Assembly (NCBI RefSeq): GCF_014646015.1
Contig: NZ_BMMQ01000010.1
Location: 36,765 to 100,764 of the forward strand
Direction of reading: 5' to 3'
DNA length: 64,000 bases
Origin: Microbacterium nanhaiense
GTDB lineage: Bacteria > Actinomycetota > Actinomycetes > Actinomycetales > Microbacteriaceae
Made by a program: the position numbers and the translations under genes. Positions 8,525 to 16,504 of this stretch are shown here, piece by piece; the first letter of the stretch is position 1, and every line of letters starts with the position of its first letter. The notes beneath the pieces were generated by a model. That model saw nothing but the letters and a program-made list of their open reading frames with translations. It searched no databases and was not told the DNA's origin.

Positions 8525-10297
8525 GTGCTGCGCACCCACAAGGCCGGCTCTCTTCGAGCCGAGCACATCGGTCAGACCGTCACCCTCACGGGTTGGGTCG
8601 ATCGTCGTCGCGATCACGGTGGCGTCGCCTTCATCGATCTCCGCGATGCCTCGGGCATCGCCCAGGTGGTCATCCGCGACGAAGAGACCGCGCACCCCCT
8701 GCGCAGCGAGTTCGTGCTGCGCGTGACGGGCGAGGTGTCCCGGCGTCCTGAGGGCAACGCCAACGACAACCTTGCGACCGGCGACATCGAGGTCATCGCC
8801 GCCGAGGTCGAGGTGCTCAACGAGTCGGCCCCGCTGCCGTTCCAGGTCTCGACGGCGCTCGACGGTCAGGAGACCGTCGGCGAAGAGGCACGCCTCAAGC
8901 ACCGCTACCTCGACCTGCGCCGCCCCGCCCCGGCGCGCATGCTTCGCCTTCGCTCCGACGCCGCTCAGGTGGCCCGCCGCGTGCTGAACGACGCCGAGTT
9001 CACCGAGGTCGAGACCCCGACGCTCACCCGCTCGACCCCCGAGGGCGCCCGCGACTTCGTCGTCCCCGCGCGTCTGAGCCCCGGATCCTGGTACGCCCTT
9101 CCGCAGTCGCCGCAGCTGTTCAAGCAGCTGCTCATGGTCGGCGGCGTCGAGCGCTACTACCAGCTCGCCCGCAGCTACCGCGACGAGGACTTCCGCGCCG
9201 ACCGCCAGCCCGAGTTCACACAGCTCGACATCGAGATGGCATTCGTCGACCAGGAAGACGTGATCGCGCTCGGCGAGAAGCTCGTCTCCGAGCTCTGGAA
9301 GCTCATCGACGTGCAGGTCCCGACGCCGATCGAACGCATCACCTTCGCCGACGCCATGCGCCTGTACGGCTCGGACAAGCCCGACCTGCGCTTCGGCAAC
9401 CCCATCGTCGAACTCGCGGAGTACTTCGCCGAGACGACGTTCCGCGTGTTCCAGCAGGAGTACGTCGGCGCCGTCGTCTACAGCGGCGGTGCCTCGCTGC
9501 CGCGTCGCCAGTTCGACGCCTGGCAGGACTGGGCGAAGTCGCGCGGCGCCAAGGGCCTCGCCTACGTGACCTTCCAGGAGGACGGCACGCTGGGCGGCCC
9601 CGTCGCGAAGAACCTGTCCGACGCCGAGCGCGACGGCCTCGCCGCCGCGACGGGCGCGAAGCCCGGCGACGCCGTGTTCTTCGCCGCCGGATCCACCACC
9701 GAGGCGCAGGCTCTCCTCGGCGCCGCGCGCGTCGAGATCGCCAAGCAGACGGGTGAGATCAACAACAAGGACTGGGCCTTCGTGTGGGTCGTCGACGCCC
9801 CGATGTTCAAGCCGACGGGCTCCGACCCCGACGACGTCGACCTCGGCCACTCGGCCTGGACCGCGGTGCACCACGCGTTCACCTCGCCCAAGCCGGAGCA
9901 CCTGGACACCTTCGATCAGGATCCCGGCGGCGCGCTCTCGTACGCGTACGACATCGTCTGCAACGGCGTCGAGATGGGCGGCGGCTCCATCCGTATCCAC
10001 CGCCGCGACGTGCAGGAGCGCGTCTTCGAGGTGATGGGCATCGGCGAGGAGGAGGCCCAGGAGAAATTCGGCTTCCTGCTCGACGCCTTCGCCTTCGGCG
10101 CGCCGCCGCACGGCGGCATCGCGCTCGGCTGGGACCGCACCGTCTCGCTGCTGGCCGGCGTCGACTCAATCCGCGAGGTCATCGCGTTCCCCAAGACGGG
10201 CAACGGCTTCGACCCGCTGACCGCCGCCCCGGCGCCGATCACCCCGGAGCAGCGCGCCGAGGCCGGCGTCGACTTCGTGCCGGAGGACGAGGACTAA
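8525..10297 (+). CDS. aspS: aspartyl-tRNA synthetase
   Basis: 590-residue class II synthetase that charges tRNA-Asp, and tRNA-Asn too if it is the non-discriminating type. An N-terminal OB-fold anticodon-binding domain (about 1-105, with [20 protein letters not shown]) is followed by the catalytic core. Motif 2 is in [21 protein letters not shown] bacterial-type GAD insertion lies around 290-430, and motif 3 is in [16 protein letters not shown]. The GTG start at 8525 has a clear AGGAGG at 8509-8514. A TAGGAT box near 8479 is a plausible -10. Confidence 0.96.
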   Translation: MLRTHKAGSLRAEHIGQTVTLTGWVDRRRDHGGVAFIDLRDASGIAQVVIRDEETAHPLRSEFVLRVTGEVSRRPEGNANDNLATGDIEVIAAEVEVLNESAPLPFQVSTALDGQETVGEEARLKHRYLDLRRPAPARMLRLRSDAAQVARRVLNDAEFTEVETPTLTRSTPEGARDFVVPARLSPGSWYALPQSPQLFKQLLMVGGVERYYQLARSYRDEDFRADRQPEFTQLDIEMAFVDQEDVIALGEKLVSELWKLIDVQVPTPIERITFADAMRLYGSDKPDLRFGNPIVELAEYFAETTFRVFQQEYVGAVVYSGGASLPRRQFDAWQDWAKSRGAKGLAYVTFQEDGTLGGPVAKNLSDAERDGLAAATGAKPGDAVFFAAGSTTEAQALLGAARVEIAKQTGEINNKDWAFVWVVDAPMFKPTGSDPDDVDLGHSAWTAVHHAFTSPKPEHLDTFDQDPGGALSYAYDIVCNGVEMGGGSIRIHRRDVQERVFEVMGIGEEEAQEKFGFLLDAFAFGAPPHGGIALGWDRTVSLLAGVDSIREVIAFPKTGNGFDPLTAAPAPITPEQRAEAGVDFVPEDED

Positions 10298-10419
10298 GCC
10301 CGCAGCTCGGCCTTCCTCCGGAGCGCCGTTCGCCACCGCGAACGGGGCTCCGCCATCTCCACCCCGCCCGTCCCCGCGCGTCCACGCGCGTCCCCGCGCC
10401 TCCCCCGTCCGTGCCCCAG

Positions 10420-10483
10420 CCGTTCATATGACACCTTTCGCCACTTGTTTGCCTCGACACTGCGCAAAGGTGTCATACGAACG
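10420..10483. repeat. dispersed palindromic element, copy A
   Basis: Arms at 10420-10438 and 10465-10483 pair at 18 of 19 positions around a 26-base loop. The arm reads AAAGGTGTCATACGAACGG on the plus strand. A related element with the same arms (AAAGGTGTCATTCGAACTG) lies at 41195-41259. It is in the intergenic space between aspS and the Dabb gene. There is no T-run, so it is not an ordinary terminator. Confidence 0.85.
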
Positions 10484-10516
10484 GTGTGGGGAGGGCGTCC
10501 GAACGGTGTGGGGAGG
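10478..10516. repeat. 17-bp direct repeat, two copies
   Basis: CGAACGGTGTGGGGAGG occurs at 10478-10494 and again at 10500-10516, a 22-base period. The first copy overlaps the right arm of palindrome A, so the end of the palindrome has been partly duplicated. It lies just upstream of the Dabb gene promoter. Confidence 0.85.
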
Positions 10517-10529
10517 CGTGGCGATCCCC

Positions 10530-10535
10530 TAGGCT
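10530..10535 (+). promoter_or_regulatory. -10 box of the Dabb gene
   Basis: TAGGCT is followed by six bases and the ATG at 10542, a leaderless arrangement. Confidence 0.5.
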
Positions 10536-10541
10536 GAAGGC

Positions 10542-10841
10542 ATGATCCGCCACATCGTGATGTTCGGCGTCGAGGCCGACAACGCAGACGACCGCAACGC
10601 CAAGATCACCGAGGCCGCCGTGGGCCTCGAGAAGCTCGTGGGCGTCGTTCCCGGCCTTCGCTCCATGACCGTCGGCGCGAACGGCGTCGACCTCGAGGGC
10701 AACTACGACTTTGCCCTCATCGCGGACTTCGACGACGCGGATGCGCTGGCGGTGTACGCCACGCATCCGGCGCACGTCGAGGTGGCGAACTTCATCGGCA
10801 CGTTCAAGACGAGTCGCGCCGCGATCGACATCGAGCTCTAA
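10542..10841 (+). CDS. Dabb (dimeric alpha/beta barrel) stress-responsive domain protein
   Basis: 99-residue single-domain protein beginning MIRHIVMFGV. The family's later motifs are visible as YDFALIADFDDADALAVYAT and HPAHVEVANFI. Dabb proteins form ferredoxin-like dimers. Some act in stress responses or polyketide cyclisation, but most have no known substrate, and nothing here fixes one. The start is supported by the TAGGCT box six bases upstream. It ends in a GC-rich hairpin at 10856-10875. Confidence 0.85.
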   Translation: MIRHIVMFGVEADNADDRNAKITEAAVGLEKLVGVVPGLRSMTVGANGVDLEGNYDFALIADFDDADALAVYATHPAHVEVANFIGTFKTSRAAIDIEL

Positions 10842-10855
10842 CACCCGCGCGAGAA

Positions 10856-10875
10856 GGCCGCCCCCGAGGGCGGCC
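10856..10875. terminator. GC-rich hairpin between convergent genes
   Basis: GGCCGCCC at 10856-10863 pairs with GGGCGGCC at 10868-10875 across a four-base loop. It lies between the Dabb stop and the glutaredoxin-like stop and can serve both strands. There is no T-run on either strand. Confidence 0.6.
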
Positions 10876-10882
10876 ATCTCCG

Positions 10883-11137
10883 TCAGCCCTGAAGCGCCGC
10901 GGCGAGGCGATCCTGCGACACGCGCCAGTGGGCGTGGAGTTCGCCGTCGACCAGCACAACGGGAATCTTCTCCCACCACTTCTCGTAGAGGGCCTGGTCG
11001 TCGAGGATCGACACCTCGGTCACCTCGACGGTGTCGGCGACGGAATCCGGCAGGCCCGCGAGCGTCACGTCGATGACCTCGCGCGCGACGTCACAGAGGT
11101 GGCACCCGGGCTTCGTGAGGAGCGTGACCTCGGTCAT
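10883..11137 (-). CDS. glutaredoxin-like (DUF836) thiol protein
   Basis: 84-residue thioredoxin-fold protein with a CxxC redox motif near the N-terminus (TKPGCHLCDVA, Cys at about 12 and 15) and the cis-Pro loop segment EKIPVVLVDGE. The start is ATG at 11137, overlapping the rhodanese stop by four bases, so the two are co-translated. Together they form a small thiol/sulfur-handling pair. The cellular substrate is unknown. Confidence 0.85.
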   Translation of the reverse strand: MTEVTLLTKPGCHLCDVAREVIDVTLAGLPDSVADTVEVTEVSILDDQALYEKWWEKIPVVLVDGELHAHWRVSQDRLAAALQG

Positions 11138-11424
11138 CGCTCGACGTCGTAGCCGGCCAGGATCCACGCGTCGGTGCCGCCCGCGACGTTGGTGACGTCG
11201 TAACCGCGGGGCTCCAGCGCCATCGCGACCTGAGCCGAGCGCCCGCCCGACTTGCAGATCACGTCGAACTCCATCGGCAGCTCCTCGAGGCGCGCCCCGA
11301 TCTCGGACATCGGGATGTTGATCGCCCCGGGGGCGTGCCCCTCGACGTACTCGAACTCTTCGCGGACGTCGATCAGGGGGGTGTTGGTGCGCGCCTTCAG
11401 CTCGGCGACGGTGATCTCCTGCAT
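11134..11424 (-). CDS. single-domain rhodanese-like protein
   Basis: 96-residue rhodanese domain. The conserved IDVREEFEYVEGHAPGAINIP opening is followed by the active-site loop VICKSGGRSAQVA, with the catalytic Cys near residue 62. Such proteins carry persulfide sulfur. The tight overlap with the glutaredoxin-like gene suggests the two exchange sulfur or electrons. Length is normal for stand-alone rhodaneses. Confidence 0.88.
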   Translation of the reverse strand: MQEITVAELKARTNTPLIDVREEFEYVEGHAPGAINIPMSEIGARLEELPMEFDVICKSGGRSAQVAMALEPRGYDVTNVAGGTDAWILAGYDVER

Positions 11425-11473
11425 GTGTCCATTCTCTCGCAGGGCCCGAGGGAAAGGCCCGGATACACGAAAA

Positions 11474-11497
11474 CGCCGACCCCCTCGGGGATCGGCG
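11474..11497 (-). terminator. rho-independent terminator of the bS22 gene
   Basis: On the minus strand GCCGATCCCC and GGGGTCGGC form a stem followed by GTTTTC. It lies 14 bases after the bS22 stop, and the rhodanese gene starts on its far side. Confidence 0.75.
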
Positions 11498-11510
11498 CTC
11501 GCACAGTCGC

Positions 11511-11609
11511 TTACTTCTTGTTGCGACGCTGGTGACGAGTCTTGCGAAGCAGCTTGCGGTGCTTCTTCTTCGACATACGCTTGCGGCGCTTCTTGATGAC
11601 TGAACCCAT
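11511..11609 (-). CDS. small ribosomal subunit protein bS22 (AURKAIP1/COX24 domain)
   Basis: 32-residue, extremely basic protein ([19 protein letters not shown] at the N-terminus, about half Lys/Arg). It matches the actinobacterial ribosomal protein bS22 (AURKAIP1/COX24 domain), which binds the decoding region of the 30S subunit. Its small size means it is often missed. The ATG at 11609 is preceded by a GAGG ribosome-binding site. A TACGAT box about 95 bases upstream, a leader hairpin and a terminator give it its own transcription unit. Confidence 0.93.
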   Translation of the reverse strand: MGSVIKKRRKRMSKKKHRKLLRKTRHQRRNKK

Positions 11610-11644
11610 GGGAACCTCACTAATAGTTAGGGGGCTGGAAGCCT

Positions 11645-11661
11645 GGCACAGGAGTTGTGCC
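11645..11661 (-). promoter_or_regulatory. leader hairpin upstream of bS22
   Basis: GGCACA and TGTGCC pair perfectly over five loop bases within the presumed 5' leader, between a TACGAT -10 box (11702-11707, minus strand) and the start codon. Autoregulation of a ribosomal protein is possible but is not shown by sequence alone. Confidence 0.35.
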
Positions 11662-11741
11662 GACGTCCGGGAACGGAACGGCAGAAAAAGTGCCTCAGAG
11701 GATCGTACCCCATGCCGGCGGCGATACCACTCAGCTAGGTA

Positions 11742-12347
11742 TCAGAGCCAGCCGTTCGCCTCGGCCGCGCGGGCCGCGGCCACGCGATTCACGGATCCGG
11801 TCTTCGCGATAGCGCTCGACAGGTAGTTGCGCACGGTGCCCTGCGAGAGGTGCACCGCGCGGGCGATCTCGGCGATCGGATCCCCCGCGAGCGCGGCGCG
11901 CAGGATCTCACGCTCGCGATCCGAGAGCGGGTTGGATCCGCCCGCGAGCGACTCGGTCGCGAGCGCCGGATCCACGACGCGGCGCCCCGCATGCACGGCG
12001 CGGACGGCGTCGGCGAGTTCGCCAGCCGGGGTGTCCTTGACGACGAAGCCGCTCGCTCCCGCCTCGAGCGCGCGCCGCAGATAGCCGGGACGGCCGAAGG
12101 TCGTCACGATGAGCGAACGCACGCCGGGCAGTTCCCCGCGGATCCGCGATGCCGCCTCGATGCCGTCGGCGCCCGGCATCTCGATGTCGAGCAGGCACAC
12201 CTCGGCGCCGGATTCTCGGGCCGCCGCGACGACAAGGTCGCCCCGCCCCACCTGGGCCACCACCTCGATGTCGGGTTCGAGGTCGAGCAGCGCGGCGAGC
12301 GCGCCGCGCACGAGCGCCTGGTCATCGGCGAGCAGGATCTTGATCAC
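11742..12347 (-). CDS. NarL/LuxR-type response regulator
   Basis: 201-residue regulator. The N-terminal receiver domain has the acidic pair at LLADDQ and the phosphoacceptor Asp in CLLDIEMPGADG (about residue 54). The signalling Thr is in IVTTFG and the Lys in VVKDTP. The C-terminal LuxR helix-turn-helix starts at LSDREREILRAALAG. The GTG start at 12347 has GGAGGA eight bases upstream. It follows the histidine kinase by 25 bases and is the last gene of an ABC transporter/two-component operon, so it probably controls that transporter. Confidence 0.92.
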   Translation of the reverse strand: MIKILLADDQALVRGALAALLDLEPDIEVVAQVGRGDLVVAAARESGAEVCLLDIEMPGADGIEAASRIRGELPGVRSLIVTTFGRPGYLRRALEAGASGFVVKDTPAGELADAVRAVHAGRRVVDPALATESLAGGSNPLSDREREILRAALAGDPIAEIARAVHLSQGTVRNYLSSAIAKTGSVNRVAAARAAEANGWL

Positions 12348-12372
12348 GATGTGTTCCTCCGTTCGTGCGCGG

Positions 12373-13479
12373 TCACCAGCGCACCTCGAGTCGCGTGCCA
12401 GGCCCCGCGGGCTCCACCCTCAGCGTCCCGCCCGCCGCGGCGACCCGCTCCCGGATGCCGCGGAACCCGTGCTCGATCGCCTCCCGCGTGAGACCGACGC
12501 CGTCATCGGCGACGACGATCCCGTCGGACGACAGGGTCACCTCACACCGGAGGGCGCGCGAGTGGCGTACGACGTTCGTGATCGCCTCGCGCAGCACCCA
12601 CGCGACGACGATGCGGTGTCGCGGATCGACGATCGACGGATCCGCCGGTACCTCTCCCGCGATTCCTGCGCCCGCGAGCGCGACCCGCGCGGCGTCGAGC
12701 TCGTCGCCGAGGCGGGCGACGCGCAGGCCCGCGACGGTCGCCCGCACCTCGGCGAGCGCCTCGCGCGAGAGGCTGCGGATCTCTGCGAGCTCCGCCCTGG
12801 CGCGCTCGGGATCGATGTCGATGAGCCGCTCGGCGAGCTCGGCCTTGACGGTCACGACGGTGAGGCTGTGGCCGAGCACATCGTGCACGTCGCGGGCGAC
12901 GCGCTCGCGCTCTGCGACGAGGGCCATCTGGCGTTCGATGACGTCGTGGCGCTCCTGGGCCGCCACGATCATGCGCACCACGCCCACCGAGACGAACACG
13001 ATCGCGGGCGGCATGAAGAGGACCCCGTACTCGTCGAAGCCGTTCGGCACCGCCGACAGCACGATCGCGAGCGCGGCGTACTCCGCGATGAGGAGCCCCG
13101 TGGCGAAGAAGAGCGACGCGCGCACGGGTCCGCTGAACATCGCGAGCGAGAGCAGGAAGGATCCGGCGCCGAGGGCGCCAGGGCCGACGAGCAGGGCGGC
13201 GGCGGCCATCAGCGCGATCATCACGACGATCGCCGTGAGGCCTCGACGGGCGGCGATGCCCCAGTCGTCGCTCCGGATCATCCAGATGTAGCCCGCGATG
13301 TACACGACCGCGTAGGCGAGGAGCAGCGCGACGGCGATCCCCCGCGCCGTCACCGACACGTCGGCGTGGACGGCCGATGAGATCGGGAAGCCCATGAACA
13401 CGACCCAGACGACGCCCATCACCCAGGCGAAGCGCTCCCACGGTCCCTGCCGGTCGGCGTCCACTGTCACACCCTCCAT
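12373..13479 (-). CDS. NarL-family sensor histidine kinase
   Basis: 368-residue HisKA_3-type kinase. The N-terminal half holds five or six transmembrane helices with little extracytoplasmic sequence, suggesting sensing within the membrane, as in DesK-like kinases. The phosphorylated His lies in RVARDVHDVLGHSLTVV. The ATPase domain ends with DDGVGLTREAIEHGFRGIRE. The start is ATG at 13479, with AAGGTGGG seven bases upstream. Its position between the ABC permease and the response regulator indicates that it senses the transporter's substrate or the stress it relieves. Confidence 0.9.
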   Translation of the reverse strand: MEGVTVDADRQGPWERFAWVMGVVWVVFMGFPISSAVHADVSVTARGIAVALLLAYAVVYIAGYIWMIRSDDWGIAARRGLTAIVVMIALMAAAALLVGPGALGAGSFLLSLAMFSGPVRASLFFATGLLIAEYAALAIVLSAVPNGFDEYGVLFMPPAIVFVSVGVVRMIVAAQERHDVIERQMALVAERERVARDVHDVLGHSLTVVTVKAELAERLIDIDPERARAELAEIRSLSREALAEVRATVAGLRVARLGDELDAARVALAGAGIAGEVPADPSIVDPRHRIVVAWVLREAITNVVRHSRALRCEVTLSSDGIVVADDGVGLTREAIEHGFRGIRERVAAAGGTLRVEPAGPGTRLEVRW

Positions 13480-13510
13480 GGTGTCACCCACCTTGCTGTA
13501 TCGGCCGCCC

Positions 13511-13598
13511 CGTACACAACGACGCAGATTTTCCGGTCAGCCGGCCGGGAAACCGGTGTCGGGGCCATTTCATCCAAAAATCTGCGTCGTCGTGTACG
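13511..13598. repeat. long intergenic palindrome C
   Basis: Arms at 13511-13532 and 13577-13598 pair at 21 of 22 positions. The left arm begins CGTACACAACGACGCAG. The 44-base loop contains a second small GC-rich inverted repeat. It sits between the permease stop and the kinase start inside one operon, so it could set relative expression by attenuation or mRNA processing. Confidence 0.85.
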
Positions 13599-13629
13599 AA
13601 CGGAAGGGACGGAACGGCGGCGGCGGGGG

Positions 13630-14391
13630 TTACTGCCGGGAGCGGCCGCGGCGGGCGAGGAGGATCGTGGCGATCACGAGGACCGCGCCCCAGAAGACGA
13701 CATTCGCGATCGGTACCCAGAGCGACTCCTGCGACACGGATCCGTCGGTCATCGATGCCGCGAACCCCTCCGTGAGTGGGTAGCGGGCGAGCGCGACGAT
13801 CCCGTAGAGGGGTGTGAAGCGCGCGATGTCGAGCATCACGCCGTCGAGCGGGAAGAAGACGTTGCCGAGGAATCCGAGGATGACCAGGGATCCGCTGGCC
13901 GCGCCGACCGCGCCCTCGCTGCGGAACAGCAGGCCCGCGAGGAGGCCGAAGAAGCTGAACACGGCGGCTCCGACGAGGACGAGAACTCCGCTCAGGATCC
14001 ACACGTGCGGCTCCGCCTCCGCGCCGGTGAGGGCCCCGATGACGAAGATCGCGACGACCGGGATGATCGCGATGACGAAGCCGACGGCGGCCTTCGTCGT
14101 CACGCGCTGCGCGTCGCTCATCGGTGTGAGCCCGAGCTGGCGGCCCCAGCCCTGCATCTGCTCGACAGCGGCGGATCCACCCACGCCGACCGTCGCGGTC
14201 ACGGCGCCGTACGCGGCCATGCCGATCATCACGTAGGCGGCCACGTTGCCGTTTCCGATGTCGGCGGAACCGTAGTCCTGCACGGCACCGAAGATCACGT
14301 ACATGAAGGCCGGGAGCACGGCGACGAAGAACATCGAGACGACGTCGCGCATCACCCGGGCGAGTTCGATGCGGAAGTAGGTGGCGTTCAT
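13630..14391 (-). CDS. ABC-2 type transporter permease
   Basis: 253-residue membrane protein with six predicted helices. The ABC-2 pattern is visible, including LGFLGNVFFPLDGVML before the last helices and the family's central GWGRQLGLTPMS segment. It pairs with the ATPase gene directly upstream (ATGA overlap). This family usually exports drugs, antimicrobial peptides or lipids. The downstream two-component genes point to an inducible export and resistance function. The substrate is unknown. Confidence 0.9.
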   Translation of the reverse strand: MNATYFRIELARVMRDVVSMFFVAVLPAFMYVIFGAVQDYGSADIGNGNVAAYVMIGMAAYGAVTATVGVGGSAAVEQMQGWGRQLGLTPMSDAQRVTTKAAVGFVIAIIPVVAIFVIGALTGAEAEPHVWILSGVLVLVGAAVFSFFGLLAGLLFRSEGAVGAASGSLVILGFLGNVFFPLDGVMLDIARFTPLYGIVALARYPLTEGFAASMTDGSVSQESLWVPIANVVFWGAVLVIATILLARRGRSRQ

Positions 14392-15308
14392 GAGGCGCTC
14401 CGTTCGGTGAGCAGGCGGAAGGCGTCGTCCATGCTGCCGGCCGTGATCTCGAGATCGTGGGCGCCCAACCGGGTCAACAGCGCCCGCGCGACGGCATCGG
14501 AGTCGGCGGCCGTGACGACGAGGCGCCCGGCGTCGGCGGCGACCGCCCGCACCTCCGGCATGGCCTCGAGCTCGGCGACCACGGCCGCCTCGCGGTCGGC
14601 GGGCACGTACGCCTGCACGCGGCGGCCCGTTGCCGTCGCGCGGATCTCGGCGGTCGTTCCGTCGGCGACGATGCGCCCTCCCGCCATCATCACGATCCGC
14701 TGCGCGAACGCGTCGGCCTCCTCGAGGTAGTGCGTCGCGAAGACGATGGTGCGCCCGGCGCGCGCGTCCTCGCGCATCGTGTCCCAGAACTCGGCCCGCG
14801 CGGTCACGTCCATTCCCGCCGTGGGCTCGTCGAGGACGAGCAGCGCGGGATCCGGCAGCAGCGCGAGCGCGAAGCGCAGGCGCTGCTGCTCGCCGCCGGA
14901 GCACTTCGAGACCCTCCGCTTCGCGATCCCCGTGATGTTGGCGCGTTCCATCACCGCCTCGACCGGCATCGGATCCCGGAACGTCGACGCGACGAGCGTG
15001 ACGGTCTCGCGCACCGAGAGGTCGCGCAGCAGCCCACCCGTCTGTAGGACGGCCGAGACGCGGCCGGCGCGAACGGACCGCCGGGGCGGCTCCCCGAAGA
15101 CGGTCACGTCACCGGCGGACGGGTTCGTGAGCCCGAGGACCATGTCGAGGGTCGTCGTCTTGCCCGCGCCGTTCGACCCGAGGAGTGCGACGATCTCGCC
15201 ACGCGGGATGCTCAGGTCGACGCCGTCGACCGCTCGGAAGGACGCACCTCCCGCGCGGAACTCCTTCACGGCGCCGCGCAGCGCGACGGCCTCTGTCTGC
15301 GTATTCAT
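14388..15308 (-). CDS. ABC transporter ATP-binding protein (DrrA-like)
   Basis: 306-residue ATPase. Walker A is LLGSNGAGKTTT, the signature motif CSGGEQQRLRFALAL and Walker B LLVLDEPTAGMD. The signature begins with Cys rather than the usual Leu. A C-terminal extension of about 90 residues (from RATATGRRVQAYVPAD) is typical of the DrrA/CcmA type. The ATG start at 15308 has no strong ribosome-binding site. It is the first gene of the ATPase-permease-kinase-regulator operon. Confidence 0.92.
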   Translation of the reverse strand: MNTQTEAVALRGAVKEFRAGGASFRAVDGVDLSIPRGEIVALLGSNGAGKTTTLDMVLGLTNPSAGDVTVFGEPPRRSVRAGRVSAVLQTGGLLRDLSVRETVTLVASTFRDPMPVEAVMERANITGIAKRRVSKCSGGEQQRLRFALALLPDPALLVLDEPTAGMDVTARAEFWDTMREDARAGRTIVFATHYLEEADAFAQRIVMMAGGRIVADGTTAEIRATATGRRVQAYVPADREAAVVAELEAMPEVRAVAADAGRLVVTAADSDAVARALLTRLGAHDLEITAGSMDDAFRLLTERSAS

Positions 15309-15426
15309 GGTTCAAGCCTCGCGCCGCGGCGGCCGCGGATCGATCCCCCGCTGTCACCCGGCGCACATGACGAATGTCACCCGCAAGCGCCTTGACCGGT
15401 CGCCTCCCGGCCTGTTACCTCGTCGC

Positions 15427-16396
15427 ATGCGTCTACGCCGTACCCGCCCGAGCGATCCGGGCATCACCAGGATCCGCCGGGGGCGGGGCTTCGAGTATCG
15501 CGACCCGAGCGGCTCGCGCGTCGGCGACGAGCAGACGCTCGCGCGGATCCGCTCGCTCGCGATCCCGCCGGCGTGGCGGGACGTGTGGATCTGCACGCGC
15601 GCCAACGGTCACCTTCAGGCCGTCGGGGTGGACGACGCGGGCCGCGCGCAGTATCTCTACCATGCCGACTGGTCGCGCCGAATGGCCGCGCGGAAGTTCG
15701 ACCGCGCGCTCGAACTCGCCGAGCGACTGCCCTCCGTGCGCCGCGGGGTCACGCGAGACCTCCGACGCGAGGGGACGGGCCGCGAGCGGGTCCTGGCGGG
15801 CGGGTTCCGCCTGCTGGACGCGGCGCTGCTGCGCGTCGGGTCCGAACGCTACGCGCAGGAGAACGGCACGGTCGGTTTGACGACCCTCCGCGGTGAGCAC
15901 GTCACCGTCGCAGGGAACACGGTCTCGCTGTCGTTCATCGGAAAGAGCGGCGAGCCGTGGGAGCGCTCCTTCGACGACCCGGATCTCGCGGCGCTGCTCG
16001 CCGAGCTGAGCGCGCGGGCGCGACGCGCAGGTGCTGTCGTGGCGCGACGACGCGGGCTGGCATCCGATCCGCTCCGCCGACGTCAACGACGATCTCCGCG
16101 CCCGCACCGGCGGGGACGCGACGGTGAAGGACATCCGCACGCTGCGCGGCACGGCGGTCGCGGCCCGTTCCCTGGCGCGGTGGGGCGTGGAGACGAGCGA
16201 TGCGGGCCGAAAGCGCGCCGTCGCGGCGGCGGCGCGCGATGCCTCCGAGGTGCTCGGCAACACCCCGGCGGTCGCCCGGAGCTCGTACATCGACCCGCGT
16301 GTAATCGACCGCTACGAGCACGGGATCGTCGTCGACGACGGCACGATCGCGCACGTCGAGGGGCAGCTCGCGGCCCTCGTGGGCGCGCGCTCCTGA
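15427..16396 (+). pseudogene. DNA topoisomerase IB, broken by an apparent +1 frameshift
   Basis: Poxvirus-like type IB topoisomerase relaxes DNA through a 3'-phosphotyrosine intermediate. The N-terminal part (DPGITRIRRGRGFEYRD through LRGEHVTVAGN) reads in frame from ATG 15427 to about 16018. The catalytic remainder (VLSWRDDAGWHPIRSADVND, VKDIRTLRGTA and the Tyr in ARSSYIDPRVIDRYEHG) continues one base out of phase to the stop at 16396. Dropping one G from the GGG at 16016-16018 restores a continuous protein through SARRDAQVLSWR. All catalytic segments are otherwise intact, so this is a recent mutation or a sequencing error. Confidence 0.85.
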
Positions 16397-16504
16397 TACT
16401 CCTCCTTCTCCTCCCCCGCAAGCCCCTCCTCCTTCTACGGCGCCGGGGCGACCCTGTGCAGACCCCCTGTTTCACGCCCCACACGGAAGGATCCGGACCG
16501 AGTC

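Noticed and set aside
8504..10111. Long open frame opposite aspS
   Set aside because: The plus strand encodes an intact aspartyl-tRNA synthetase with all motifs. The minus-strand frame has no recognisable domain.
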